The notes under the pieces were generated by a model. It was not told the origin of the DNA, made no database searches, and saw only the letters and a list, made by a program, of their open reading frames with translations. The translations under genes were made by a program, and so were the position numbers. From Melieria omissa (lineage: Eukaryota > Arthropoda > Insecta > Diptera > Ulidiidae): 64,000 nt of DNA. Positions 10,843 through 21,765 of the stretch are shown here, piece after piece (positions within the stretch are counted from its first letter, which is position 1; every line of letters begins with the position of its first letter). The stretch covers positions 78,158,450 to 78,222,449 of the forward strand of contig OZ020269.1 of NCBI GenBank assembly GCA_963971225.1, in the 5' to 3' direction.

Positions 10843-11469
10843 TACTTATATTTAAAATATACCTATTTATTAAATTAACAACGACATCGGTATATAAGCA
10901 GAAATTCTTTTCATGCCCCAAATAGACAGCATCTTAACAACAATACAATTCAATTTAAATTAATATTATTCTAATGTTATAAACTTCATAAAATGCATTC
11001 TGAAAGAATAGTAAGCAAAGAAAGGAAAAGAAAGGAGAAAGTACAAAAAATAGAAAAAAGTTAAGTCAAGAGAAATGTTTAAAGATTAAATGCTCTCTTA
11101 ATATAAGTACTCATAAACGCAACGAATTCCAAATTCTAATTATGCTAACTAAGAATAAATAAACAGATTAATAATTCAAAAACTCAGATTTCTCGTAGAA
11201 ATATTGGGGCCTGCTTACGTGAATGATTCTATGCAAAATTATACAATTCCTAGATGCTATGTACTTAGCTTTGTAAGGTGAAGCCAAATGTTTTGTTCCT
11301 GTAGTTCATGAGTTTTTGTTTTCGAAACGCCTGAAATTTTCATTTGGTGAGGTTTAATGAGAAACCCGGCTTTCATCCAACCTCGCAAAATAAGCGGTTC
11401 CGGTGTAACGAAAATACCTTATTGAGAATCTTCATAAAATACTAATACATATGGGCATCTCCCAGTGGC

Positions 11470-13355
11470 ACGGACGCGACATTCGCACGCTTTCAATTAC
11501 ACCAAAAACAAGAAAGAAACACAAAAAGTCGATGTGTTTTTTTAGTGTTCTAACGCGCTGAAATGGTGCTACATTTTAGAAATATATTTGAAAGATTTAG
11601 TACAAATTTGTACAAAATAAAAAGCAATTATGCAATGAAACGGACGCGACAAAAAAAAGAAGTTTTTTTGAAGCTCTTATAGAAATATACAAAATTTAGC
11701 GATTTTTGGGAACTTTTTTTATATATATACATGCAAATGAAGGTTAAAGGATAACTTTTCTTCGTAGACTTATGAAATATGAGAATTTTGTCTTACCTTT
11801 TTTTAATTAGGTATATCATGAATACGGACGCGACATCACGGACGCGACAAATTTTTCCAAGGGTATTCCCCTTATTAAATACAGTAATGGTTTTCATTAT
11901 AACACTTCAACTTTTAATAAAAATAACACATAACAAGTTAAATTCAAGTTACAGCAATCAAAATAAGGAAAAATTAAAGTTAAAAGTTCTTAGTGTGGTT
12001 TATTTAATTTTCCTGAGGAACTCTATTGGAATTAGATCTTGTTTAATATCGCGCACACAGCTCTTACAATCATTAGTAATGCACCTTTCATTCATCACAT
12101 CGCAGCACACTGGTTTTAGAAATAACTTAATAAATTAATTAAATTAAATTAATTACTAGCTGAACATATTTGTACAGTATTTTTCATCAACCCTTTCCGG
12201 AAATTTGTATGATATATCGTACAATTTTTTTTAAAGATTTGTTTTTTACAGCGAACGTTTTTTTTTATGAAACGGCTAGGCTACTTTTTAGTAGCAAAAA
12301 GACAAACAATTTCAAAGTTTGAATCTCAGTTGATTTATAAAACTTATTAAATTTAACAATTTTTGCTTCTAAATATTTTTCCCGAGCCTTTAAAAAATTT
12401 TACGATATATCGTACAAATCACACAAAGGTTGCAAAGCTTTGTACGATTTATCGTACAAATGGCGGGCAAAGGTTGCAAGTGATGTTAGCATTTTTTTTT
12501 AAGTTATGGATTTGGTAACAGAATTTTTCTGTTTGCTTGAATACCACGCCCATCACTAAATCGTATGACTAATTAAATTCGACTAATCGACTATTTCTAT
12601 TCAGAAATAACAATCACTTAACGATTTTGTGTTTCACTGGGCAGACACAGATTATGTAAGGTTAGACATGAGTACTTGCCACTCCCACTACGATAATAAG
12701 AATCGGCTATATTCGGTATCTTTCTACAAAGCTATATGGTGTTTAGTTGATTCTGTGTTTTATTGAGGGGAAAAGGGCTTTGCAACAGCAATAACGGTTT
12801 TATAAGGCCTGATAGATGTTACTCAATTGTTTAAATATATAATTTATATAGTTTTCGATCAAAATGAAATCACGTTTTGATTTTTGTTGTTAAATTTATA
12901 TTTTCTTATCAAATAAGCCAATTAATTGTTCATAAAATTAAAAAAACGAAAAAAGAGTTTCATGCATTTTTACTCCTTTGCGGACCATTGTACGATATAT
13001 CGTACAAAATTGATGAAGCTATTATTCTCAACCAAAATTATTTTTTTGATATTTTTTTGTATTTTATTGCTAAACTGTTCAATGAAAGTCAATATTTTGA
13101 AAAAAAAATTGTATCTCAAGAAATGCGGAAATTTACCGGAAATCGAATAACAATCGAATCGATTCAGAGCTTCCGGTTACGGACGCGACAAATTTTAAAC
13201 ACCCATAAAATTTTTTTCCGATTTTGCCGGGAACCAATTATTATATTTTCCTAACGGGAACAATGCACCTATTTAAAAACTGACAGCTACTTGCATTTGA
13301 AAAGTTTGTCCACTAATGGCAACAACTAATAAGGTTTTTTGGGCACAGACGCGAC
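11470..13355 (+). repeat. Dispersed ACGGACGCGAC motif
   Basis: The G+C-rich 11-mer ACGGACGCGAC stands out in A+T-rich DNA. Exact copies lie at 11470-11480, 11640-11650, 11824-11834, 11838-11848 and 13179-13189. A one-mismatch copy (ACAGACGCGAC) is at 13345-13355. All are on the plus strand, and the first is 17 bases from the candidate element's end. Confidence 0.85.
12205..13007. repeat. Four copies of a TTGTACGATATATCGTACAA palindrome
   Basis: Near-perfect 18-20-bp palindromes on the consensus TTGTACGATATATCGTACAA lie at about 12205-12224 (one mismatch), 12401-12416 (core TACGATATATCGTACA, 5' edge altered), 12440-12459 (one mismatch) and 12988-13007 (perfect). Spacing is irregular. Such dyads could be binding sites for a dimeric protein or a target-specific insertion remnant; nothing in the window shows which. 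Confidence 0.85.
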
Positions 13356-13932
13356 AATAGGATACAGGAAGAAGCAAACTAAAAAAACTTCCGTTCTTCG
13401 AACTCCACTTTCTCTCGCTTTCTCTAATACATTAGATTGTTGTTAGTAGAAAACTTTTGCATTACAATAAAAATATAATATTACTTGAATAAGATAAAAA
13501 CGGAAAGACAAACTGTGCATATAATTCGTCAAAAGGCTCTGAAAAAAAGTTTTCTTTTAAAGTAGTATATTTCGGTCAAAAATTAAAAAAAATTAAAAAT
13601 TCTTTTACATTTATAAAATATAGATATTTAAGCTGTATTATTGGATAATAAAAAGTTTTTCTGAGCAATTTGAATTTTTCACTCGTGGTGGACCTTTTTT
13701 GGGAGATGCCCTTACATTATAAATGTTGTGCTATTTTTTTCAAATAATTTATTAGCAGCTGAATGCGGCTAATTGATTATGTATAGTAATTTAAAACAAA
13801 TTTTGTATGCAAGTAATTTTTAATCTTCAAGTACGGTTTTTTAATATTCTATTAGGGAAAATATCCCCTCATACGAATTACGGAGCCTGATATGTAAGGG
13901 CTTGCTCTCATATGCAATTGTAATACTTGCAG

Positions 13933-14164
13933 CTTTTCTCGATTGTTGTCTTCGGTTGCATTTCGTCAGAGGGCTGGCGCGAAGAGAACGGCAAGGACGT
14001 CTGTTTGTACGATGGCGACGCGATGGCCTGCAAATATGGCAACACAATAGGAGTGTTTGGTTTTCTCGCGTCGATGGGTTTCATAGCTGGCGAATATCTC
14101 TTCGAGCGTATGTCATCGGTGAAGAGCAGAAAGCGTTACGTGATGGCGGACATGGGCTTTTCAG
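13933..14164 (+). CDS. Syngr: Synaptogyrin, internal coding exon
   Basis: Part of synaptogyrin, a four-pass MARVEL-domain protein of synaptic and other small vesicles. The exon begins after the acceptor TACTTGCAG and reads LFSIVVFGCISSEGW, the end of transmembrane segment 1. It continues through the luminal loop (NGKDVCLYDGD with its conserved Cys) and segment 2 (NTIGVFGFLASMGFIAG) to the cytoplasmic loop FERMSSVKSRKRYV. The exon ends with one base of a split Gly codon before the donor GTCAGT. The exons for the N-terminus and start codon were not found upstream in this window, so the gene very likely begins to the left. I rely on recall of fly and mammalian synaptogyrins for the family call, which is strong. 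Confidence 0.95.
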
Positions 14165-14264
14165 GTCAGTTAATTGTCAGTTGTTTCATTCAAATCGTGC
14201 ATATGATTAATTTTTTTTGTGGGATTTTATTGATTATATTTCACTTTATTGTTGTGCCTCGCAG

Positions 14265-14404
14265 GTATTTGGGCATTCATGTACTTCATATCCTTCATTT
14301 ACTTGTGGTCGCAGTGGAATTCGGCACCAATGCCGCCAGGTGGCATTGGCGTCGCTAATATGCAAGCAGCTATTGTCTTTTCATTCTTTTCAATATTCAC
14401 ATGG
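14265..14404 (+). CDS. Syngr: Synaptogyrin, internal coding exon
   Basis: Follows a 100-bp intron with acceptor CCTCGCAG. It completes the split Gly codon and encodes transmembrane segment 3 (GIWAFMYFISFIYLWSQW), a short loop rich in Pro and Gly, and the first half of segment 4 (AAIVFSFFSIFTW). The donor is GTAAGC, and the exon ends in phase 0. Confidence 0.95.
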
Positions 14405-14485
14405 GTAAGCAGCATGCAATGATCTTAGATACTCTACACACTAATTACTACAGGTGTGCATTATGAAAACCATTTTTGTATATAG

Positions 14486-14660
14486 GCATTGTGCGCTTTC
14501 TTGGCCTATAAGCGTTTCCTAATCGGGGCTGGCGACGAATTCACATCCGCATTTGAAACAGATCCAGCGAACGTGGTACATCAACAGGCGTACACCAGCT
14601 ATTCAATGGACAATGACAATGATCAATACAGTGCGTCACCGTTTAGTGGCCAGCAGCAAG
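14486..14660 (+). CDS. Syngr: Synaptogyrin, internal coding exon
   Basis: Follows an 81-bp intron with acceptor TATATAG. It finishes segment 4 (ALCAFLAYKRFLIGAG) and encodes the cytoplasmic tail (DEFTSAFETDPANVVHQQAY), then an Asn/Asp- and Gln-rich stretch. It ends with the first base of a split Gly codon before the donor GTAACG. The Tyr- and Gln-rich tail is the usual cytoplasmic C-terminus of the fly protein. Confidence 0.95.
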
Positions 14661-14930
14661 GTAACGTTTTCAGTCATAAATTTACGAACGATTTTCATAG
14701 TTTTATTGAAATATGTTTTACATTTAGATGTTATTCTAAAGCATAAAAACTAAAAAAACTGTTTAACCCACTTAACTGAACACTTTTTTAAGACCAGGTT
14801 TATGGTATAGCTTTAAAGGTATTACCAAACCGCTGGCAAAACCTACAAAAGTACAGGCTATATAAAACTGTCGTTTTAAAAAAACGTACTCTCTAAAATT
14901 TTTTATTTACTTTTTATTTTTATTTATTTT

Positions 14931-17900
14931 ACTAGCTGGGCCCCGCGGCTTCGCACGCAAGCTCTCTTCTTTCACCCGATACATATTTTGAACGCATGGT
15001 TGAACCCATTTTGATTTAAATAAAAACATATGTCTATTATCTTTGATGCCAAGTGGTTCTAAAAATTGTGAAGTCAAAATGCCCTTTAAATCATGAGTTT
15101 TCACGTTTACTCTAAACAAAATCTTAACCCTTAGTTTACCACGGTATATTTCGATTTTCAAAAATATGAAAAAAAAATTGTAATTATTTCCCGATTTAAA
15201 TGCTTTTTGTCCAAGTTTGAAGTCAAAAGGACCAATAAATCGTGTTTCCACGTAAACTGTTAACCCATTGTTGACCCCGTTACATTTTGATTTTCAAAAA
15301 AGTGAAAAACACGTGTCAAATTATTTCTCACTCAGAGTACTTTCATAAAGTTTGAAGTCAGTGGGCCCGTTAATTCATTTTTTTTTACAGTTTCGCCATA
15401 CAAACTTTTAACCGGTCGTTGACCCCGTCCGATTTTAATATTTGGAAAAAATGAAAAACACGTATCGAGTTATTTTACATTTAAAGTACTTTCACCGAGT
15501 TTGAAGTTAAAAGGCGAAAAAAATTGTTTCTTCATACATACTTTTAACCCGTCGTTGATCCAGTTAGATTTCGATTTTGAAAATAATGAGAAACGCGTGT
15601 ATAATTTTTTTATTTCAAGTATTTTTATAATTTTTGAAGTCAATAGGCCTATCGGTTCATGTTTTTTTCGAGTCTACCCTTAAACAAATCTTAACCCATT
15701 ATTGGTCCAGTTAAATGTTGATTTTTGAAAAATTATAAAATACGTATCGAATTATTTTTTGTTTAGAGTATTTTCAGGAAGTTCGAAATCAATATGTCTC
15801 TTAAATCACTTTTCTTCATACAACACCTTAACAGATGTTTTGCCCCTTTACACCCCGAATTTCAAAAAATCCCGTCTTAGCGGAGGTTCATTTTTCAAGT
15901 TGTATCTACAGTTCAAATTTCATGTTCGTAGCTTCAGCGGTTTGGGCTGAGCGATGATGAATCAATCAATCAATCAATCAGTCAGTCAATTAGGGCAAAC
16001 AATCTATGTATATAAAAATGGAGGCGGTACCACACCCTCTTGTCCAGTGCTCACAACTTTCTTCTAGTCGAATTGTGCTACTAAGTGGAAAGTTCGTACC
16101 AAGTTTCACTGATGTGTGTGTGTACTGCATAACTGTCTGAGCATAAAAAATGTGCCACGCCCTTTGACCAACGCCCCATTCCCTCTATTGAAAGATATGA
16201 TTAAGTGGTAGGTTCATACCAAGTTTCATTGATGTACGACTTACAGTTCTGCTGCATACAAAATTTGCCACGCCCCTTGTTCAACGCCCATAAAATATTA
16301 TCGGTAGAATGACACTTCTATGGGACGATGGCATATTCAATTTCAATACTGTGCGGCTTACAATTCCGGAGCTATTCCATATAAAAGGTTAGAGTTGTAT
16401 GGACGGAGCCACGCCCTCGTGTTAAATACCCGCTTCATTCCCTCTGCCGAAAGATATGACTAAATGGTAAGTTCGTACTAAGTTTCATTCATGTGCGAGT
16501 TCCAAAATTATGCGGACAGTTTGGGTCAAACAAATGTGCCACGCCCCTCGTCCAACGTCCATAAAATTTTAACAGTAGAATAACACATCTATGAGGCGAC
16601 GCCTCACTAATTTTCAATGCTGTGCGACTTACAATTCCGAAGCTATTCCATTTAAAAGAAATGAATTGTATGGGCGCTGCCACACCCCTTTGTTCAATAC
16701 CCACCTTATTCCCTCTGCCGAAAGATATGATTAACTGGTAGGTTCATACTAGGCATCGCAATCCCGGGATCCCGGGATCCCGGGATCCCGGGATCCCGGA
16801 CTTTTTCCAGTCCCGAAAATCCCGGGATTCAAATTCTTTTATCCCGGGATTTTCGGGATTGCAAAAGATGCTTCAAAGTTCAAATGAAATAAATTTTAAG
16901 GCACAAAAACCCAATTCCTTATTTGAGGGAGAAGGGAGGGGATAGAGTGCGTCTTTTGCAAAAGGCTTATGATTATTTACTAAGCATTCAACCAACAAGT
17001 GTTGAATCTGAAGGATGTTTCTCTTCAGCAGGGTTCATTTGAAATAAATTTCGCTCTAGATAAGAGAACAAAACACTTAATGCCTTTGTATTTTTAAGAT
17101 CTCAGTTTTTAGTTAATCAAAACGCTTAACTTTTTTATCGAAATAATCGAAGTAAAACTAAAAGCACAAACAAATTAACTATTTTATTTTTTTTATCAAA
17201 TATGCATATATATGCACTTTATGATACATCGGTTGCAAAGTAATAAGTTATGTTTAAGTGTCATTTTTGGATAAAACAAAATGCTATGAAACTGAAGTTA
17301 AATGTCAAATGAAAAACTTTTAAGTTAACTCTTCAATTCCCAGTGTCACCTGTAGGTGACAGATGCTTAATATTTGTTTTCCTACCACATAGGTTTTAAT
17401 TTTAAAATTCTAACACTTGTATAGCAAAGTCAATTAGTAGTACTTGTTTATTTAATTTTCCTACCAACACTAGCGATACGTCATTTGTAAAATTTATTCA
17501 TTTGTTTCACGCGTAATTAAAGCAGTGCGAGTTTGTGTGGTTTCTTTCAATATAAAAATGAGGGTAGTTTAAACATTTTTTATGTATTTTTTTGTCTTAT
17601 CCAAACGTATCTAAGCTCTTTTATTTAAAAAGAAAATTTTCTTTTTCACTATTTTGGACATGGGAATTGAAGGGTTAAACAAAATGTGATTAAATTCAAG
17701 ATAAAAAATCTTGAAACTACCCAAATGTGATTAAAATGTGTCCATTTTTATGATAAATATATTATAAACAAGTATTTATGCAATTCGGGAAAATTGTTTT
17801 ATTAAAAAATTTGTTATATGAATCCCGGGATTAAATCCCGGGATCCCGGGATTTGACTTTTCAATCCCGAAAATCCCGGGATCGCAAAATGGCCAAAAAT

Positions 17901-18396
17901 TGCGATCCCTAGTTCATACCAAGTTTCATTGATGTACGACTTACAGTTCTGCTGCATAAAAAATGTGCCATGCCCCTTGTTTAACGCCCATAAAATTTTA
18001 ACAGTAGAATAACACATCTATGAGGAGACGGTACACTAAATTTCAATGCTGTGCGACTTACAATTTCGAAGCTATTCCACTTAAAAGATTTGAGTTGTAT
18101 GGGCGGTGCCACACCCCCTTGTCCAATACCCACCCCATTCCGTCGGTCGAAGGACATGATTAAATAGTAAGTGTGAACTAAATTTAATTGATGTGTAACT
18201 TATGGTTCTAAAGTTATTGTCTAAAAATGTATTCTGGTGGCGCCACGCCCCGTTTTCCCGACTTTTCTTTTTATATAAACCTTCACGTAACAATTTCGAA
18301 CAAACCCGCCGAAGGAAGTATCCAAGTTGGTCCAGCCGTTCTCGAGTGATAAGCAGTCGAACGGACCACGTTTCATTTTTATATATAAGTATAGAT
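14931..18396 (+). repeat. Composite tandem-repeat element (A units then B units)
   Basis: Starts ACTAGCTGGGCCCCGCGG and ends near TATATATAAGTATAGAT. The first half (15000-15950) has about six degenerate units of 130-160 bp, each with AGTTTGAAGTCA followed by TTAACCC and a GATTTT..AAAAA stretch. An AATC microsatellite (15958-15985) marks the junction. The second half (16010-18390, interrupted by an hAT) has roughly 300-bp units containing TGTGCCACGCCCCTTGT, ATTCCCTCTGCCGAAAGATATGA and AAGTTTCATTGATGT. Related A units recur at 47.9-49.5 kb and B units at 63.87 kb, so it is a dispersed family. It has no ORF; the class is unknown to me. Confidence 0.8.
16750..17911 (+). mobile_element. hAT element relic with CCCGGGAT repeats at its ends
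   Basis: Inserted in a B unit with a perfect 8-bp target duplication GTTCATAC (16742-16749 and 17912-17919). The ends are TAGGCATCGCAAT on the left and, reverse-complemented, TAGGGATCGCAAT on the right. Both subterminal regions are arrays of the self-complementary 8-mer CCCGGGAT (about five at the left). Inside, near 16950-17100, is a broken hAT dimerisation region: LLSIQPTSVESEGCFSSAG, then FRSR and LNAFVFLRSQ, with in-frame stops. The hAT call rests on the 8-bp duplication and this motif. Confidence 0.9.
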
Positions 18397-18470
18397 TTAT
18401 TTAGGTATACCTACTATAAATACTTGGAGTACTCGTACTTTCACTATGTGTGAGAAAAAATGACCCTTAA

Positions 18471-19094
18471 GGAGGTTCTCTAGTTGTAAATTTTGAAAAA
18501 ATAGTTTTTTTTTAATTTCATATTTTTATAGTATCATAGAAAAAGTATACGAACGGATTTTGTCGAATTCGTAATCGTCTCTGAGATACAAAGCCTCAAA
18601 TCTGTCTCGTTCACTACGCGGTAACACGGTTTTAAGACTTTAAACGCGTTTTTCTCGAAAACACATTTTTTGACCGTTGCGCCATGATTCCGTCGAAACA
18701 AATTGACCGATTCACTTGATTTTTGTTTTGCTGTATTCAAAACTTTTTGCTCCTTGGGTTAACCTACGGAGATTGCGCTCCACTGACTAGCCGATTTTTG
18801 GGGGGAGTTTTTAGAGAAAAAAGTGTGAATTTCGAAAAAAAAACACGTAAAAACGATGCCGCGAACAGGGACAAAGTTAGGATGGCGCAAACGCACCCTT
18901 ACAAAAAAAAACATGGCCGGTACTCAGCTGGCGGACCCCAACAGTGTTCGCGGTAGCAGGTGGAAACATTGTTTTTTTATAATTCAATATGTAAAGAATA
19001 AATATACGAAGAATTATCTCATTATCCTTTGCAGTTTCTGAAAAGAAAATCCCAAAAAATGCTTTAAAAACACCGTTTGTACTAGAGGACCCCC
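18471..19094. mobile_element. TTAA-target MITE, GG-type, 624 bp
   Basis: Flanked by TTAA (18467-18470 and 19095-19098), with ends GGAGGTTCTCTAGT and, reverse-complemented, GGGGGTCCTCTAGT. Internally it has TTTAAACGCGTTTTTCT, shared with the element at 25006. TTAA targets with tips starting GG fit the Kolobok superfamily better than piggyBac (tips CC), but without a transposase this is inference. Confidence 0.8.
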
Positions 19095-19368
19095 TTAACT
19101 CATTAGTGTCTGAACGGTTGCTTTTTAAATACTTTTCATTGCGATTAAACTGAATGTTAAATATTGAATGTAAATTTAAATACAATTTAATTTTATTTAT
19201 TTAATTAAATAAACTAATTTTGACTGATTTTTTTATTAGTTGAGAAATTTACAAAACCTGTAACTGTTACATATCCCCATAATGATTTCAAACTTAGTGG
19301 CCTTTGAGACGTGATATTGAAAATCACAATTTGAATTGCCAAAAATATAATAATTTTAATTTAATAAT

Positions 19369-19687
19369 TGACTGGCACGACAGCCCGCTTACGCGAGACT
19401 AAGGCCTAGCTTCCCGCAACCACCCGTGTTGTGCGTGTGAATTTTGTACGCGGATAGAAGGGACCTACAGTTTTATGTCGGTTCCGAACGGCAGGTTGAG
19501 AGCTTTTTCATAAGCAATTTTTACACTCAGAGGTTTGCCATTTCCAGCGGAGAGGACAGCCACCGAAAGAGAAAACGAGTTTCCCGTTATTTTTTTTTAG
19601 GTGTTACTACATGCAGTATTCGAACTTGCGTCGCTCTGCATTCGACTCGTTGTCCAACGGACTAACCAACTGAGCCACGGCGGCTGC
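19369..19687 (-). mobile_element. SINE (family 2), full copy
   Basis: On the minus strand it starts GGCAGCCGCCGTGGCTCAG (A box TGGCTCAGTTGG). It has a B-box-like AAGTTCGAATACTGC and then the shared body, and ends CGGGCTGTCGTGCCAGTCA. TGCCAAAAATATA-like duplications flank it, and the 3' side has a TAAT-rich tail. No polymerase III terminator runs interrupt the head. Confidence 0.9.
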
Positions 19688-19833
19688 CAAAAATATATTA
19701 ATTATATATTATTATTTATTACTAATTACACGTTTTCAGGTTAAGGGTCCATGAATTTCACTTGTTGCAGATATTTCTTTGCGATTTCGGTAGAAAAAAA
19801 TTTAAAACAATTTTCAATTAAAAATATATACAC

Positions 19834-20028
19834 AGTCGTGTTTGGGTATAGTGAACACTCTATATAGTGAACACCTCATATAATGAAAACCCAAACTTTT
19901 ACTTGGAGTACTCTAAATAGTGAACAATCGAAAACCTCTAAATAATGCACAAAATTTTGAAAGAAATATCAAGCAAAAAGCAATAAAAAACACAAGAAGG
20001 AATTGAAATGAAAGGGTATTCCCCAATT
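19834..20028. other. Possible pogo-like element end
   Basis: After a TA, the sequence CAGTCGTGTTTGGGTATAGT and the repeated TATAGTGAACAC resemble pogo/Tigger termini. Similar GTGAACAACCT words occur near 20634. The matching right end could be near 21890 (GTGTTCACACCC), with the SINE and MITE nested inside, but the match is weak. Confidence 0.3.
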
Positions 20029-20330
20029 AGCCGCCGTAGCTCAGCTGGCTAGTGCGTTGGGCCGCGATTCAAATGCGACGATCGAACCCGTTGCTGCTAA
20101 CACCAAAAAAAAGAAGAAAATCTACAATTTTTCTTGCGGCGGCTGTCCTCTCAGCTGGAAACGGCAAACCTCTGAAAGTAAAAATGTCCTATGAAAAAGC
20201 TTCCAACTCGCCGTTCGGAATCGGCATGAAACTGTAGGTCCCTTCCATCCGTGTACAAATTTGCACGCACAACTCGGGTGGTTGCGGGTAGCTAAGCCTT
20301 AGTGTCGTAATCGGGCTGTCGTGCCAGTCA
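20029..20330 (+). mobile_element. SINE (family 2), full copy
   Basis: Clear tRNA-like head AGCCGCCGTAGCTCAGCTGG with A box TAGCTCAGCTGG (20037-20048). The B box is degenerate (GATCGAACCC). The body follows with CAAACCTCTGA, TCGCCGTTCGGAATCGGCAT and AAACTGTAGGTCCCTTCC. The 3' end is CGGGCTGTCGTGCCAGTCA. It stands opposite in orientation to the copy 0.4 kb upstream. Confidence 0.9.
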
Positions 20331-20783
20331 TATGTGTGTATGTATTCCTCTAATTTGTATTTTTGCTGTTGATTGTGACAAAATAAGCTGTTTCTTGACC
20401 TTAGTGGTTATGTTTTTTGTCGAACGCTAACCGATTGTGGTTGCAAGTGGGTTTCTTTATGTGTATTTAAATCTTTGTGAACGCAAGAAGCAAACGTATA
20501 TTCGCCAATTCTTTCAATAAGCATACATTTATGTTTTCCTACTAATTTATTTAAATTATCCCTTGAATTTATATACACAAAGTGTATTTTGAGCAAATAA
20601 AACGATTTTTAACAAACATTTTAACCTTACTACAGTGAACAACCTCAATACGTTGAACAGGACTTGCAATAATTAGTTTATTATTTAAAATAAAAACATC
20701 ACTACCACTTGAATTTTCATTTTTTACATTTACATTTTTCCACAGAACAAACAGTTTGTTGTACTGTACTGTTTATTCTGTGA

Positions 20784-21765
20784 TTTTACATAGAGCGTAT
20801 TTTGGCCAATTGGATGTTACGATACGGATGTGCGAAAGTCCGTTACCTCGCTAATGAGTTAAATCATACAAATTTACTCGGTTTTAAGCTCGGTGTTTGT
20901 CCGCATAGAAACCGTAACCTATTTTTGACTCCGTCAGATGTAAACAAATTATATTCGAGTTTTAATTTGTCAAGATTAAGGGGGCCGATACATGTAAATA
21001 GTGTATTTTTTGAGAATTTTTTTGGGGGATAAGGAATTTGGCAATTGATTTTCTTTTGTTTTTAATCTTTTATTAACTAATTAAAGGTTCTTTTTCCATT
21101 TTTTTTCTGACCCGAGAATCCAAGATGGCGGCGGCGCGTGGGATCAAAAAACCCCCTCCAATCTGATGCGCTGCGCGATTGCGCTGCTCGTATGGGGCTG
21201 AAATGAATAATGAAAGGAAATCAATTAAAAAACAGTTGTGGCTTCGATGTGAACCTGGTTTAGTAAAGAAATTGTGATTTTTTTGGAAACGGCAGAAAAT
21301 TGAATTTTTGGGGCAGCTGTTTTGATGAATTTGCAAGCACCAACATGAGATTTTTGCAGATTTGTAAAAACAAGTAGGTTCACATCGAAGGGATGAGTCT
21401 TCCGAAGGTGTGGTTAAAATTTCATCGCGATCGGTTAAGCGGTTCTCATGCAATCGCGCAGCCCATACCGAAAAACATGGTTCCGAGAAAAACGGGCTCA
21501 AAGATTGAGTAAGCGACAGGCTTATACCTGACGCAGCCGCTTCTACCTGTGTTTTGTCTGGGAAGGGATTAGAATTTTGGAAAACGCTCTTAGCCATACA
21601 TTGAAAAGGCTTTGTAGAACATATTCCCGAGAAAAACAAAGTTTCCAAAAATACTTCATTTTACATGTATCGGCCCCCTTAATAAAAATAATGTCATTGC
21701 CTTTAAGATCAATAGACCTAATTAATAATGCTTCCCTAACAAATTTTTACCCTTTAAGAGCTTGA
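20784..21765 (+). pseudogene. Unknown open frame split by a TTAA MITE
   Basis: A frame open from 20784 runs into the MITE at the TTA of its target (20976). The sequence to the right of the MITE is open in the same frame from the second TTAA (21679) to a stop at 21765. Without the MITE and one TTAA it would read about 92 codons straight through. Left part: RYGCAKVRYLANELNHTNLL and PHRNRNLFLTPSDVNKLY; right part: SLPLRSIDLINNASLTNFY. A candidate acceptor TTTTACATAG precedes it. I do not recognise the product. It might be part of an older element, since it lies inside the Synaptogyrin intron. Confidence 0.35.
20980..21678. mobile_element. TTAA-target MITE, GG-type, 699 bp
   Basis: Flanked by TTAA (20976-20979 and 21679-21682). 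The terminal repeats are perfect inverted copies starting GGGGGCCGATACATGTAAA. There is no transposase. It is the same class as the elements at 18471 and 25006. Confidence 0.9.

Larger units (their letters stand above)
11453..13711. mobile_element. Candidate 2.26-kb element with GGGCATCTCCCA ends
   Basis: The left end GGGCATCTCCCA (11453) and the right end TGGGAGATGCCC (13700-13711) are exact inverted 12-mers. The flanks (ATACATAT and TTACATTAT) resemble each other but do not give a clean target duplication. Between the ends is very A+T-rich DNA with no supported ORF, and two conspicuous repeated motifs described separately. The short ends and poor flanks mean this could be chance, but both unusual motifs are confined to this interval, which supports its being one unit. 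Confidence 0.5.

Noticed and set aside
12877..13254. 125-codon frame in the motif-rich element
   Set aside because: Starts at TTG, A+T-driven composition, no motif, and spans two of the repeated DNA motifs.
13933..13933. Start codon of Synaptogyrin within the window
   Set aside because: No exon matching the N-terminal cytoplasmic segment or the first half of transmembrane segment 1 was found between 1 and 13932 on the plus strand.
14907..15251. 114-codon minus frame
   Set aside because: Lies in the degenerate A-unit array; repeats, not coding.
20029..20100. tRNA-like sequence TAGCTCAGCTGG
   Set aside because: Head of a repeated SINE, with a degenerate B box; not a functional tRNA gene.
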